From Blastococcus saxobsidens (lineage in GTDB: Bacteria > Actinomycetota > Actinomycetes > Mycobacteriales > Geodermatophilaceae): DNA of 62,240 nt. Each line of letters begins with the position of its first letter. The stretch's first letter is position 1. The stretch spans positions 1-62,240 of the forward strand of contig NZ_POQT01000027.1 in the NCBI RefSeq assembly GCF_002938435.1. Direction: 5' to 3'. Below the pieces are notes generated by a model, which was given only the letters and a program-made list of their open reading frames with translations, was not told where the DNA came from and searched no databases. Both the position numbers and the translations under genes were made by a program. Positions 42,580 to 51,282 of this stretch are shown in pieces.

Positions 42580-42694
42580 GCGGCGTCGGCCGCGGGCGCG
42601 CTGACGCCGTGGGAGTGACGGGTGCCGACCCCTCCGCGGGGCACCCGGCCGCCATCTATCGGGAAACCTGATGGGCTCTATACGAAACGCGCCC

Positions 42695-42724
42695 TTGGCG
42701 TGATGCGCATCACCCTCCTAGCGT
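42695..42724 (+). promoter_or_regulatory. importer operon promoter with palindromic operator
   Basis: TTGGCG (42695-42700) and TAGCGT (42719-42724) are separated by 18 bases. GTGATGCGCATCAC (42700-42713), a perfect 14-base palindrome, fills the spacer. Bound protein there would block RNA polymerase. Predicted transcription start near 42731 leaves a 60-base leader. Confidence 0.65.
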
Positions 42725-42790
42725 CCCTCGCCAGATGGAGGCCCTTCGACAACAGTCGCAGGTTTCAAACGACGAAATGGCGGAACGCGC

Positions 42791-43930
42791 ATGTTCCAGG
42801 CACCTCATCGAAATCGTGTCCTGTCGCTGGGAGCCGGGCTCAGCATGTCTCTGGTACTCGTGGCCTGCGGCGGAGCCCCCACCCCCGCCGACTCGGTCGC
42901 GGAGAATGGCGAGGAATCCGTCGCCGTGAATGCGGGACTGGTCGGGGCAATCGACCAGATCGGCCTTCCGGCGGCCCTCGACCAGGGCTTCTTCGAGGAG
43001 CAGGGACTGGATGTGACGGTCGCTGAGCCCTTCGCCACCGGGACCGACCAGCTCAACGCCCTCGAGAGCGGCCAGATCGACATCGCCCAGGTGGGTTCCC
43101 CGGCGATCGGTGCCATCCTCAGCGGCGCGGATTACGTGCTGCTGGGGAACTACTCGGGCAGCGCGGCGCAACTCGGTATCGACGAGACCATGGCGGTCGT
43201 GGCCCGCGACGGGTCCGGCGTGGAGGCGGGCGACCTGTCGACGCTCCGGGGCAAGAAGATCGGTGTCGCCATCGGCTCGATCAACCACCTGTACCTGCTG
43301 TCGGCATTGGCCGAGAACGACATGACCCCGGACGACGTCTCGATCGTCAACACGCCGCCGCCGGACATGGCCGTGGCACTGCAGACGGCCGGCATCGACG
43401 TCGCGATCGGCTGGGACCCCTTCCCGCTGCTGATCCTGGATCAGGTGCCCGGCTCGTACGAGGTGGCTCGTGGTGGTGGCTACATCGGTTACCTGGGCTA
43501 CCTGGTCGCGAAGCGGGACTGGGTGGAGCAGAACCGAGACACGGTCAAGAAGTTCCTGACGGCTCGCGCGGCTGCCGACCAGTGGATGCGCGAGAACCCT
43601 GACGGCGGAGCAGAGGTGGCCGCCCGGTGGCTGTCCAGCCTGGACCCGGCGATCGCCGAGGAGGCCATGCAGTACAACGTCGAGCAGCTCGACCCGCGCA
43701 TCTCCGCGTGCAACTACGCCGCGCTCCACGAGGCGATCACCACGCTGCACGGGCTCGGGACGATCAACGGCACCTTCGACGTGAACGACGTCTTCGTTCC
43801 CGGCCCGATCAACGAGGTCATGGAGGAGTCGCCGGAGCTCTTCGAGGACCTCGACGAGATCCCCGCTTCCGCAGTCATCGAGGGTGACGACTTCACCTTC
43901 GAGCCCGACGGGGGTCAGTGCTCCCGATGA
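42791..43930 (+). CDS. NitT/TauT-type ABC substrate-binding lipoprotein
   Basis: Extracellular binding subunit of the NMT1/SsuA/TauA family, 379 residues. A signal with lipobox LVLVAC (Cys26) is followed by a Ser/Glu-rich spacer. The core begins AGLVGAIDQIGLPAALDQGFFEEQGLDV and includes ALESGQIDIAQVGSPA, a pattern shared by nitrate, sulfonate and aromatic-acid receptors. It is the first gene of an overlapping operon (permeases, ATPase, small membrane protein, aldolase, RraA, kinase). The ligand is most likely a small anion; the downstream enzymes point to an acidic sugar, but family members for that are not known to me. Confidence 0.9.
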   Translation: MFQAPHRNRVLSLGAGLSMSLVLVACGGAPTPADSVAENGEESVAVNAGLVGAIDQIGLPAALDQGFFEEQGLDVTVAEPFATGTDQLNALESGQIDIAQVGSPAIGAILSGADYVLLGNYSGSAAQLGIDETMAVVARDGSGVEAGDLSTLRGKKIGVAIGSINHLYLLSALAENDMTPDDVSIVNTPPPDMAVALQTAGIDVAIGWDPFPLLILDQVPGSYEVARGGGYIGYLGYLVAKRDWVEQNRDTVKKFLTARAAADQWMRENPDGGAEVAARWLSSLDPAIAEEAMQYNVEQLDPRISACNYAALHEAITTLHGLGTINGTFDVNDVFVPGPINEVMEESPELFEDLDEIPASAVIEGDDFTFEPDGGQCSR

Positions 43931-44775
43931 CGGGGATCGCCCTCCGGCCGTCGCGCGAGCCGCTGAGCGACTCCGGTCGCCGGCAGCTCGCGCGGCGGCG
44001 GGCGCGCCTCTCCTCGGCCGCCTGGTTCCTCAGTCCGTTCGTCGTGTTGGTGGCCCTGTGGGCCGTGCTGGTACCGGCCCTGGACGTGTCGCCGCGCACC
44101 TTCCCCAGCCTCGCATCCGTGTGGGCGGTCTTCACCTCCGGCGTTACCGACGGGTCGCTCTGGACGCAGGTCTTCGCGAGCCTCGCCCGGGTCGGGGCCG
44201 GCACGGGCCTGGCGATCGCGATCGGCGTGCCCTTCGGGATCCTCATGGGCATCAGTCGGGGTGTCTCCGGCTTCTTCTCCCCGCTGCTCAGGTTCTCCGT
44301 CGCCCTCGCCGGTATCGCGTGGATCCCGCTGGCCACACTCTGGTTGGGCTACGGCACGGGCGCGGTCGTCTTCATCGTCTTCAACGCGGTCTTCTTCGCG
44401 GTCGTCTACACCACGATGCTTGGCGTCCGCCAGATCAGCACCTCGTTGCTGCGAGCGGCGCGCAGTCTGGGTGCAGGGCCGGGGCGGATGTTCGTCGAGA
44501 TCTACCTGCCTGGAGCCGCACCGAGCATCGTCACCGGCCTGCGGATGGGCATGGGCTTCGCCTGGAGAGGGCTCATCGCGGCCGAGATCATCGCGACCAG
44601 CAGTGGTCTGGGCTACACGTTGTTCCTGGCCCGCCAGTACTACGAGACGGACGTGATCATCCTGATGATGATCACGATCGGGGTGCTCTGGCTCCTCATG
44701 GACCGTTTCCTGCTGGCGCCGCTGGAGCGCCGGACCGTGGAGCGCTGGGGCGCTCGCAGGCAGGTGGGGACATGA
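43927..44775 (+). CDS. ABC permease, NitT/TauT (SsuC) type, subunit 1
   Basis: Membrane subunit of the importer, 282 residues, with six membrane segments. The EAA-type coupling loop is RAARSLGAGPGRMFVEIYLPGAAPSIVTGLRMG. ATG 43927 overlaps the binding-protein stop (ATGA). A GTG three codons earlier is also in frame. It pairs with a second, different permease encoded next, so the channel is probably a heterodimer, unusual for this family, which mostly uses one permease. Confidence 0.92.
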   Translation: MTGIALRPSREPLSDSGRRQLARRRARLSSAAWFLSPFVVLVALWAVLVPALDVSPRTFPSLASVWAVFTSGVTDGSLWTQVFASLARVGAGTGLAIAIGVPFGILMGISRGVSGFFSPLLRFSVALAGIAWIPLATLWLGYGTGAVVFIVFNAVFFAVVYTTMLGVRQISTSLLRAARSLGAGPGRMFVEIYLPGAAPSIVTGLRMGMGFAWRGLIAAEIIATSSGLGYTLFLARQYYETDVIILMMITIGVLWLLMDRFLLAPLERRTVERWGARRQVGT

Positions 44776-45614
44776 CCGTCGACACTCCCGTCCGATCGCA
44801 GCAGCGGTCCCGCGTTGAGACGGCCGGCGCCTGGACCGGGCTCCTCCGTGTCCCCGGGATCCGGACGTGGGGACCGTTCGCGGTCGTCGTCGCGATCTGG
44901 GCCCTCATCGCCGAACTGGAGCTCTTCCCGTCGGCTTTCTTCGTGGGACCGGGGACGGTCTTCGAGACCACTGTGCGCCTGATCGAGCGTGGCATCCTGC
45001 CCAGCTACATCGGGGACTCGTTGCTCCGCCTGGCGGTGGGGGCCGGCTTCGGGGTCGTCATCGGCGTCGCGCTCGGCTTCCTGATCGGGCTCAACAAGTA
45101 CGCCCGCAAGTTCAGCTGGCCCATGCTTCTCTTCTTCCAGGCGATCGGCGACATCGCGTGGCTGCCGATCCTGATCATCTGGTTCGGGTTCAGCCTCACG
45201 TCGGTCACGCTCGTCATCGTCTACACGGTGACGTTTCCCCTGATCATCAGCATCGTCGCCGGGATCGACTCCATCCCGCAGAACCTGATGCGGGCTGCCG
45301 CGAGCCTGGGAGCCAAGCGCTGGCGGGGGATCGTGGAAGTGGTCGTGCCGGCTGCCCTGCCCGGCATCTCCAGTGGGATTCGCACGGGACTCGGTTATGG
45401 ATGGCGCGCCCTGATCGCCGCCGAAATCATCATCGGGACGAGCGGCGTCGGATTCATGATGTTCGAGGCGCGGCGTCAGGGCGACGTCTCGCACGTCTTC
45501 ATCGGAATGGTCGTGCTGGGCGCCCTCTGGTATGCCACGGACGCTCTCATCCTCGCCCCCTTCGAGAAGGAGACGGTCGAGCGCTGGGGCATGGTAGAAG
45601 GGATCGGCAGATGA
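44772..45614 (+). CDS. ABC permease, NitT/TauT (SsuC) type, subunit 2
   Basis: 280 residues, six membrane segments, coupling loop RAAASLGAKRWRGIVEVVVPAALPGISSGIRTG. It overlaps the first permease gene by four bases and the ATPase gene by four bases. It is similar in plan to subunit 1 but clearly not a recent copy, which supports a heterodimer. Confidence 0.92.
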   Translation: MTVDTPVRSQQRSRVETAGAWTGLLRVPGIRTWGPFAVVVAIWALIAELELFPSAFFVGPGTVFETTVRLIERGILPSYIGDSLLRLAVGAGFGVVIGVALGFLIGLNKYARKFSWPMLLFFQAIGDIAWLPILIIWFGFSLTSVTLVIVYTVTFPLIISIVAGIDSIPQNLMRAAASLGAKRWRGIVEVVVPAALPGISSGIRTGLGYGWRALIAAEIIIGTSGVGFMMFEARRQGDVSHVFIGMVVLGALWYATDALILAPFEKETVERWGMVEGIGR

Positions 45615-46393
45615 GTCTCCTGTCAGTGGAAAACCTGAACCAGGTGTACACGGACGCGTACACGCACGAAGAAATGACCGCGGTCGGAAATGTGTCCTTC
45701 GATATTCCCGAAGGCCAGTTCATCTCCCTGATCGGGCCCAGCGGTTGCGGGAAGACGACGGTTCTCAACATTGTTGCCGGCTTCATCCGGGCCAGTGGTG
45801 GGAGCGTCATGCTGGCCGGGAAACCCATCTCCGGCCCCGGCCCCGACCGTGGTGTGGTGTTCCAGGACTTCGCCCTCTTCCCGTGGAAATCGGTGGAAGC
45901 CAACATTGCCTTCGGCCTGAAGATGCGGGGCGTCGACAAGGCCGAGCGCAAGCGGCGGGCCCGGGAGGTCATCGAGCTCGTCGGTCTCTCCGGCTTCGAG
46001 GCGAAGTACCCGCACGAGCTCTCGGGCGGCATGCGGCAGCGCGTGGGTGTGGCGCGGGTCCTCGCCACCGAACCGACGATGATGCTGATGGACGAACCGT
46101 TCGCGAGCATCGACGCGCAGACGCGGCGCGTGCTGCAGCAGGAGGTCCTCCGCATCTGGGAGCAGGAGCGGCCGACGGTCCTCTTCGTCACCCACGACGT
46201 CGACGAGGCGATCTTCATGTCCGACCGCGTCATCGTCCTCTCCAGCCGTCCGAGCGCCGTCCAGGCCGACATCGAGATCCCCATCCCGAGGCCGCGGACG
46301 TGGTCGGACGTGTACGCCGACCCGGCATTCGTCCGCATCCGGCGTGAGCTGATGGCGATGCTGGGCGTCGACGACGACGAGAAGGGGTCGTGA
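45611..46393 (+). CDS. ABC ATPase, NitT/TauT (SsuB) type
   Basis: Cytosolic motor of the importer, 260 residues. Walker A GPSGCGKTT, Q-loop FQDFALFPW, signature LSGGMRQRVGVARVL, Walker B MMLMDEPFASID, H-loop FVTHDVDEAIFMSD. The C-terminal DIEIPIPRPRTW stretch is typical of nitrate/sulfonate ATPases. Starts ATGA over the permease stop; its TGA overlaps the GTG of the small membrane protein gene. Confidence 0.95.
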   Translation: MSLLSVENLNQVYTDAYTHEEMTAVGNVSFDIPEGQFISLIGPSGCGKTTVLNIVAGFIRASGGSVMLAGKPISGPGPDRGVVFQDFALFPWKSVEANIAFGLKMRGVDKAERKRRAREVIELVGLSGFEAKYPHELSGGMRQRVGVARVLATEPTMMLMDEPFASIDAQTRRVLQQEVLRIWEQERPTVLFVTHDVDEAIFMSDRVIVLSSRPSAVQADIEIPIPRPRTWSDVYADPAFVRIRRELMAMLGVDDDEKGS

Positions 46394-46734
46394 CGCTGCT
46401 CCGCCGGCTGTCCCGCAGCACGGCCTTCCGGACGATCGTCGTGGTCCTGGTGCTCGCGCTGGCTTGGCAGGTGTACCTCACCGTCCGGGCGCCGGGCCGG
46501 ATCGCCCCAGAGCTGGCCGTGGCCGTGGAGGAGGGGCAGCCCCTGCGCGTCTCGGTGGCGCTGGACTTCCCGCCCGAGCGGTTCCACAGCCTGAAGTTGC
46601 AGTCCTACGGACATGTCATGGGCGTCGAGGACAACCGGATCCATCTCCGCTCAGTGAGACCCGAGTCCGTGGCGGCCCTGGCCAAGATCTATTGGGTCGA
46701 CCGCCTGGAGCTCTACGAGGACGATGCGGGATGA
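46390..46734 (+). CDS. small single-span membrane protein of unknown function in the importer operon
   Basis: I do not recognise this 114-residue protein. A basic N-terminus (TLLRRLSRSTAFRT) is followed by one membrane segment (about 15-32) and a soluble domain of about 80 residues whose pattern suggests beta-alpha-beta-alpha-beta (LRVSVALDF, PPERFHSLKL, NRIHLRSV, ESVAALAKI, DRLELYED). Positive-inside rule puts the domain outside the membrane. It overlaps the ATPase stop (GTGA) and the aldolase start (ATGA), so it is a bound part of the operon. It may be an accessory subunit of the importer or a ligand sensor. Confidence 0.8.
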   Translation: MTLLRRLSRSTAFRTIVVVLVLALAWQVYLTVRAPGRIAPELAVAVEEGQPLRVSVALDFPPERFHSLKLQSYGHVMGVEDNRIHLRSVRPESVAALAKIYWVDRLELYEDDAG

Positions 46735-47408
46735 CGGCCGAGCAGTCCCTCGAGGTCATCCGGCGCGAGCGCATGGTCATGGTGCTCCGCGCGCCCACCC
46801 CCGAGACCGCGCTGGCGGGGGCACGTGCGGCCATCGACGCCGGTATCCGAGTCGTCGAGGTCACCTTCACCGTGCCCGGAGCCGTCGACGTCATCGCGGA
46901 ACTCTCGCGGAGCAGCCCGGACGACGGCACGCTGATCGGTGCCGGCACCGTCCGGACGACGGAGCAGGCCGACGCCGCCATCTCGGCGGGCGCACGCTTC
47001 GTCGTCAGCCCGGGCCTCGACGAGCCGCTCGTCGCCCGGGTGACCGGCCAGGACGTCCTCGCCCTCCCAGGGATCCTCAGCCCGAGCGAGGCGATGCGTG
47101 CGCTGGCGGCCGGGGCGCGTGCGCTGAAGCTCTTCCCTGCCTCCGCCGTCGATCCCGGCTACATCGGGGCGCTCCTGGGCCCGATGCCCGAGCTCGAGAT
47201 CGTCCCCAGCGGAGGCGTAGGGCCGGGCAACGCACGGGCGTGGCTCGACGCAGGCGCCGTCGCCGTCGGGATGGGTGGGGCGCTCTCGCCGAGCGGCCCG
47301 CTCGACCAGGCAGGGCTCGAGGCCATCCACGAAGCAGCAAGGCAGTCACTCGTCGCGGTGCGAACACCGTCGGCTACCCCAGACCCGTCCACGAAGGAGC
47401 GTCCATGA
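46731..47408 (+). CDS. KDPG/KHG-family aldolase
   Basis: Class I aldolase that splits 2-keto-3-deoxy-6-phosphogluconate, or a close relative, to pyruvate and an aldehyde. The product has 225 residues. Glu43 (VVEVTF) and the Schiff-base Lys133 (ALKLFPAS) match the catalytic pair of the family, and PGILSPSEA is the substrate loop. A kinase of KDG type three genes on supports the phosphorylated substrate. It overlaps its neighbours by four bases on both sides. 4-hydroxy-2-oxoglutarate or 2-keto-3-deoxy-6-phosphogalactonate are alternative substrates. Confidence 0.9.
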   Translation: MTAEQSLEVIRRERMVMVLRAPTPETALAGARAAIDAGIRVVEVTFTVPGAVDVIAELSRSSPDDGTLIGAGTVRTTEQADAAISAGARFVVSPGLDEPLVARVTGQDVLALPGILSPSEAMRALAAGARALKLFPASAVDPGYIGALLGPMPELEIVPSGGVGPGNARAWLDAGAVAVGMGGALSPSGPLDQAGLEAIHEAARQSLVAVRTPSATPDPSTKERP

Positions 47409-48064
47409 CCACCCCCGCTGTCCATCCCGCCGAGACCATCGAGGCCTTTCGCGGGATCACCACGGCGTCGGTGTCCGACGCCCTGCAGGAGCTCGGCGTC
47501 CACGGCTACATGTCGTCGCAGATCCGTCTGCGCACCGGTCAGAAGCTCGTGGGTCCCGCTGTGACCGTGCGAGAGGTCCCCACCTCCGAGCGCGTCCCCC
47601 CGCAGCACGCACTTGACGTGATCGACAACTCCGCGCCGGGCTCCGTCGTCGTCATCGACATCGGCGAGGAGACCGAGGTGGCGGTGTGGGGCGGCCTCAT
47701 GACGGCCGGAGCCGTGGCCAACGACCTCGCCGGTGCCGTCCTGGACGGCGGCATGCGTGACGTCGAGGAGATCCGGCGGGACTTCGGGTTCACCGTTTTC
47801 TCTAGGTCGGTCTCCACCGCGACGACGGTCGGTCGCTACAAGACGGTGGCCGCCAACGAGCCCGTCCGCTGCGGCGGCGTCACGGTCAACCCAGGCGATC
47901 TCATCGTGGGTGACGGCGACGGTGTCGTGGCCGTCCCGCACGCCCTGGTGGCGCAGGTCCTGGAGGGAGCGACGTCGATCGAGGAGCGCGAGCGCGAGCA
48001 GACCCGCCTCATCCTCGAGTCCGGCTCGTTGGCCGCCGGCCTGGCCAAGTACAACCGCATCTGA
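47405..48064 (+). CDS. RraA-family protein (hydroxy-oxoacid aldolase/decarboxylase-like)
   Basis: 219 residues. GGLMTAGAVANDLAGAVLDGGMRDVEEI contains the glycine-rich loop and the Arg-Asp pair used by 4-hydroxy-4-methyl-2-oxoglutarate aldolase and oxaloacetate decarboxylases of the RraA fold. Members in sugar-acid loci often have unknown or dehydratase-like roles. ATG overlaps the aldolase stop. In this operon it could act on the substrate before the kinase, or dispose of oxaloacetate-type products. Confidence 0.85.
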   Translation: MTTPAVHPAETIEAFRGITTASVSDALQELGVHGYMSSQIRLRTGQKLVGPAVTVREVPTSERVPPQHALDVIDNSAPGSVVVIDIGEETEVAVWGGLMTAGAVANDLAGAVLDGGMRDVEEIRRDFGFTVFSRSVSTATTVGRYKTVAANEPVRCGGVTVNPGDLIVGDGDGVVAVPHALVAQVLEGATSIEEREREQTRLILESGSLAAGLAKYNRI

Positions 48065-48083
48065 GCGGCGAGGCGATCCGGTC

Positions 48084-49043
48084 ATGACGTACGTGCCAGA
48101 CATCGTCTCGTTCGGCGAGCCGATGGTCGAGTTCAATGCAGAGGCCGTCGGCGGCCCCCGGGTGGGGTCGCTGTACAGCGTGGGCTTCGGCGGGGACAGC
48201 TCCAACTTCGCGGTGGCCGCCAGCCGGCTGGGCGGGCGCTCGGGCTATCTCTCCCGGGTGGGGGATGACCAGTTCGGCGAGCTGCTGCGCAAGCTCTGGC
48301 AGTCCGAGGGCGTGCAGGCCGAGCACGTCGTCACCGACCCCGAGCACCCCACCGGCCTCTACTTCGTCCTGCGGGAAGGGACGAGTACGGAGTTCGTCTA
48401 CCGGCGGACCGGTTCTGCGGCATCGCGGTTGCGTCCGGCCGACCTGCCGGACGGCTGGATCGAACAGGCGCGCGTCGTCCACGTCACCGGCATCACGCAG
48501 GCCATCAGCAGGACTGCCTGTGACACGGTCTTCAGCGCCATCGAACGGGCCCGCCTGGGAGACACGCTGGTCACCTACGACCCGAACATCAGGCCCCGGC
48601 TGTGGTCGCTGGACCAGGCGCGGGCGATGGCCCGGTACACGCTCCCACTGTGCGACGTCGTGCTCCCCAACCTCGACGAGGGGCGGCTGCTGACCGGCTA
48701 CGAGGACCCGCGGGCCATCGCCTCGGAGCTTCTGGCCCTGGGGGCGCCGCTGGTCGTGCTGAAGATGGGTGGCGTCGGGGCGGCCGTCGCGACCGCCGAC
48801 GGCTACGAGGCCATTCCCGCCCTCAAGGTGCGGGCGAAGGATCCCACGGGGGCGGGGGACACCTTCGACGCTGCCTTCGCGGTGTCGCTGGTGGAAGGGC
48901 GACCGCCCGTGGAGGCGGCGACCTTCGCCGCCGCGGCAGCGTCCCGGGTCGTGCAGAGTCTCGGTGCCGTGAACCCCATCCCGTCGCGCCGCGTCGCCGA
49001 CGAGCTGTTCACCGAGCTCAGGGAGCTGGCTGGGGCGCGCTGA
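48084..49043 (+). CDS. PfkB-family sugar kinase, 2-keto-3-deoxygluconate kinase-like
   Basis: 319 residues. N-terminal FGEPMVEFNAE and GGDSSNFAVAASRLG recognise the sugar acid. YDPNIRPRLW is typical of KdgK. DPTGAGDTFDAAF holds the catalytic Asp259. It would phosphorylate KDG to KDPG for the aldolase in the same operon. It is the last gene, 19 bases after the RraA gene, and is closed by a 12-bp hairpin. Confidence 0.88.
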   Translation: MTYVPDIVSFGEPMVEFNAEAVGGPRVGSLYSVGFGGDSSNFAVAASRLGGRSGYLSRVGDDQFGELLRKLWQSEGVQAEHVVTDPEHPTGLYFVLREGTSTEFVYRRTGSAASRLRPADLPDGWIEQARVVHVTGITQAISRTACDTVFSAIERARLGDTLVTYDPNIRPRLWSLDQARAMARYTLPLCDVVLPNLDEGRLLTGYEDPRAIASELLALGAPLVVLKMGGVGAAVATADGYEAIPALKVRAKDPTGAGDTFDAAFAVSLVEGRPPVEAATFAAAAASRVVQSLGAVNPIPSRRVADELFTELRELAGAR

Positions 49044-49049
49044 CCGGCC

Positions 49050-49078
49050 GACCGGCCGCACCGCGCGTGCGGCCGGTC
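49050..49078. terminator. 12-bp bidirectional terminator hairpin
   Basis: GACCGGCCGCAC (49050-49061) and GTGCGGCCGGTC (49067-49078) are exactly complementary with a 5-base loop. It fills the gap between the convergent kinase and LysR genes and overlaps the LysR stop codon. Confidence 0.75.
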
Positions 49079-50024
49079 AGGCGCGGCGCTCGTACCGCTG
49101 CACCGCATCAGGGACGGGCATCTGCAGGATCAGGTCGAGGAAGGCGCGGACCGCCGGCTGCATCGCACGGGCGCCGTCCCAGAACACCCCGACCTCGCGC
49201 CGGTGCACCGTGCCGTGCATCGGTATGACCCGGGTGCCCGAGGTGTCGGACACCGCGGCCGCGAGCAGGTTCGTCAGACCGATACCGTGCCCCGTCCGGG
49301 CCAGCGCCACGAGGGTCTGCGGCTCGTTGGTACGCAGCACGACGTGGTTCTCCAGACCGGCGTCCCGCAGCGCGTGGTCCATCTCGGTCGTCCCCGTCTC
49401 GCGCTGCGTCCCCGACCCCAGCGTGATCAGCCGCGCGTTGCGGAGACGGGCCAGGTCGATCGTCTGGAACTGCGCCAGCGGGTGGTCCTCGGCCACGACG
49501 GCGACCAACGGCTCGACCCACAGGACTTCGTGGGCGACGGAGGACTCGCGCGGGATCGGGAGCAGCGGGCGGATCGCCAGGTCGGCGTCCCCGTTCTGCA
49601 GGGCGGCGCCGAGGTCCACCGGCGCGCCCTCGAGAAGAGCGACCTCAACCGCGGGGTACTGGGCGGCGAACTCGCGCAGGGCGCCGGGCACGAAGGCGGC
49701 GCCTGCGCTGGGGTAACACCCCAGCCGTACGCGACCGCGGAGCAGACCGAGGACGGCCTGCACGTCGGCCTCGCCGGCCTCCAGCTCGGCCTGCACGGCG
49801 CGGGCGTGCACCAGGAACGCCATCCCTGCCTCGGTCAGTCGGACCGGACGCTCCTTGCGGTCGAACAGCAACGCACCCAGCCGGCTCTCCAGCTCGGCGA
49901 CGTGCGAGCTGATGCTCGGCTGCGAGCGGTAGACATTCTCGGCGGCAGCGGCGAAGCCGCCGTGGTCCACGACGGCCAGGAAGCTCCCCAACCACTCGAG
50001 CCGGTAACCGTCCAGGACGGTCAT
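49077..50024 (-). CDS. LysR-family transcriptional regulator
   Basis: 315 residues. N-terminal HTH: LEWLGSFLAVVDHGGFAAAAENVYRSQPSISSHVAELESRLG; the rest is the two-lobed periplasmic-binding-like effector domain. ATG overlaps the quinone oxidoreductase stop (ATGA), so both are one transcript. It lies inside the sugar-acid block and is the only regulator there, so it is the best candidate for controlling the alcohol dehydrogenase and importer promoters; the effector is unknown. Confidence 0.92.
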   Translation of the reverse strand: MTVLDGYRLEWLGSFLAVVDHGGFAAAAENVYRSQPSISSHVAELESRLGALLFDRKERPVRLTEAGMAFLVHARAVQAELEAGEADVQAVLGLLRGRVRLGCYPSAGAAFVPGALREFAAQYPAVEVALLEGAPVDLGAALQNGDADLAIRPLLPIPRESSVAHEVLWVEPLVAVVAEDHPLAQFQTIDLARLRNARLITLGSGTQRETGTTEMDHALRDAGLENHVVLRTNEPQTLVALARTGHGIGLTNLLAAAVSDTSGTRVIPMHGTVHRREVGVFWDGARAMQPAVRAFLDLILQMPVPDAVQRYERRA

Positions 50025-51025
50025 GAGCTCAGCGGCGACCCTGGGGGAACCAGGAGGAGCTTGGCGGTGGTCCGCCGGCTCTCCAGGTCACCGTGCGCAT
50101 CGGCCGCCTCCTGCAAGGGGTACAGGCCACCGACGCGGGCGGTGAGGAGGCCGGCGGCGGCGGCGTCGAACACCTCGCGGGCACGCCAGGTGAGCTCCTC
50201 GCGGTCGGCGATGTAGTCACCGATGGTCGGCCGCGTGACGTACGCCGAGTGGAAGGCGATGAGCCGCTGCAGGTCGAACGGCGGCACCTGGCCCGAAGCC
50301 GCTCCGAAGAGGGCCACCATTCCGCGCGGCTTCAGCGATCCGAGGGACGCTTCGAAGGTTGCCCGGCCGACACCGTCGTAGACGGCGTCGACGCCCGTGC
50401 CGGCGGTCAGCTCACGCACCACCGCCGGCAGCTCGGCCGCCAGGTCCTGCAGCTCGTCGTAGCGGATGACGTCCGAGACGCCGGCCTCGCGCGCGAGCGC
50501 CTCCTTGGCCGCGGTGCTGACCGTGCCGATGACCCGCGCGCCTCGGGAGACCGCCAGCTGCGTGAGCAGCAGTCCCACACCACCGGCCGCCGCGTGCACC
50601 AGCACGGTGTCGCCCCGCTGCACCGGGTAGGTCGAGACGGCGAGGTAGTGCGCCGTGATGCCCTGCAGGGGGAGTGCGGCAGCGCTCGCGTCGTCGACAC
50701 CGTCGGGGATGACCACGGCCCGAGCGCTCGGCACCACGGCGAGCTGTGCGTACGACCGGAGGACGTCCACCCACGCGACGCGCTGGCCGACCGCGATGCC
50801 CTCCACGCCGGGGCCCAAGGCTACGACGGTGCCCATGGCCTCCGCGCCGGGGACGTGCGGGAACTCCGACGCGTACACCCCGCTGCGGCGGTACGTGTCG
50901 ATGAAATTGACACCGCTGGCGATGACTTCGACGAGCAGCTCGCCAGGCCCCGGATGTGGATCGGGCACTTCCCCGTACTCGAGAACGTCGGCTCCGCCCG
51001 GCCTCATTGCTCGGATCGCGTACAC
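50021..51025 (-). CDS. NADPH:quinone oxidoreductase-type MDR protein
   Basis: 334 residues, zinc-free medium-chain reductase. Features: SGVNFIDTYRRSGVY, VLVHAAAGGVGLLLTQLA (nucleotide fold) and IAFHSAYVTRPTIGDY, all of the QOR type. GTG 51025 gives the usual short N-terminus (YAIRAMRPGG); the frame is open further but enters the promoter region. It is co-transcribed with the LysR gene and divergent from the alcohol dehydrogenase gene. The substrate could be a quinone or an unsaturated carbonyl. Confidence 0.88.
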   Translation of the reverse strand: MYAIRAMRPGGADVLEYGEVPDPHPGPGELLVEVIASGVNFIDTYRRSGVYASEFPHVPGAEAMGTVVALGPGVEGIAVGQRVAWVDVLRSYAQLAVVPSARAVVIPDGVDDASAAALPLQGITAHYLAVSTYPVQRGDTVLVHAAAGGVGLLLTQLAVSRGARVIGTVSTAAKEALAREAGVSDVIRYDELQDLAAELPAVVRELTAGTGVDAVYDGVGRATFEASLGSLKPRGMVALFGAASGQVPPFDLQRLIAFHSAYVTRPTIGDYIADREELTWRAREVFDAAAAGLLTARVGGLYPLQEAADAHGDLESRRTTAKLLLVPPGSPLSS

Positions 51026-51227
51026 GCCGTCAGTGAACCACGCAGGCCCCCGGCACCGCGCATTCACCCGCCGTACGCGTCGCTCTTTCGTGCGACGCCG
51101 GTGGCAGGAATCGGGAATGCACGTTGTTGGTATCGAGGTGCCCTGCCCATTCCATTTCGAGCCGCGCGGCTGTATTGCGCACGCGAAGGCCGGGACGTGC
51201 GAGAAATGGCACCCTGGCCGCACTGAG

Positions 51228-51252
51228 GTCGCCAGCCGGATGGGCTGGCGAC
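51228..51252. repeat. 10-bp perfect inverted repeat
   Basis: GTCGCCAGCC (51228-51237) and GGCTGGCGAC (51243-51252) with a 5-base spacer. It could be an operator, or a terminator for leaders reading left. It lies between the two divergent start regions. Confidence 0.45.
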
Positions 51253-51282
51253 CAGTTCGCGAGGGTGCGAATCAGCATTTCC

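Noticed and set aside
42653..42683. A LysR-type site upstream of the importer promoter resembling GATAGGGGCTATC
   Set aside because: The stretch has CTATCGG and GATGGGCTCTATAC but no clear dyad; the match to the alcohol dehydrogenase palindrome is poor.
40482..49043. Sulfoglycolytic Entner-Doudoroff (sulfoquinovose) pathway
   Set aside because: A sulfonate-type importer, KDPG-family aldolase and aldehyde dehydrogenase would fit, but a KDG kinase is not needed there, the dehydrogenase is of the 2-oxoglutarate-semialdehyde type, and no sulfoquinovosidase, lactonase or dehydratase is present. It is kept only as a substrate to test.
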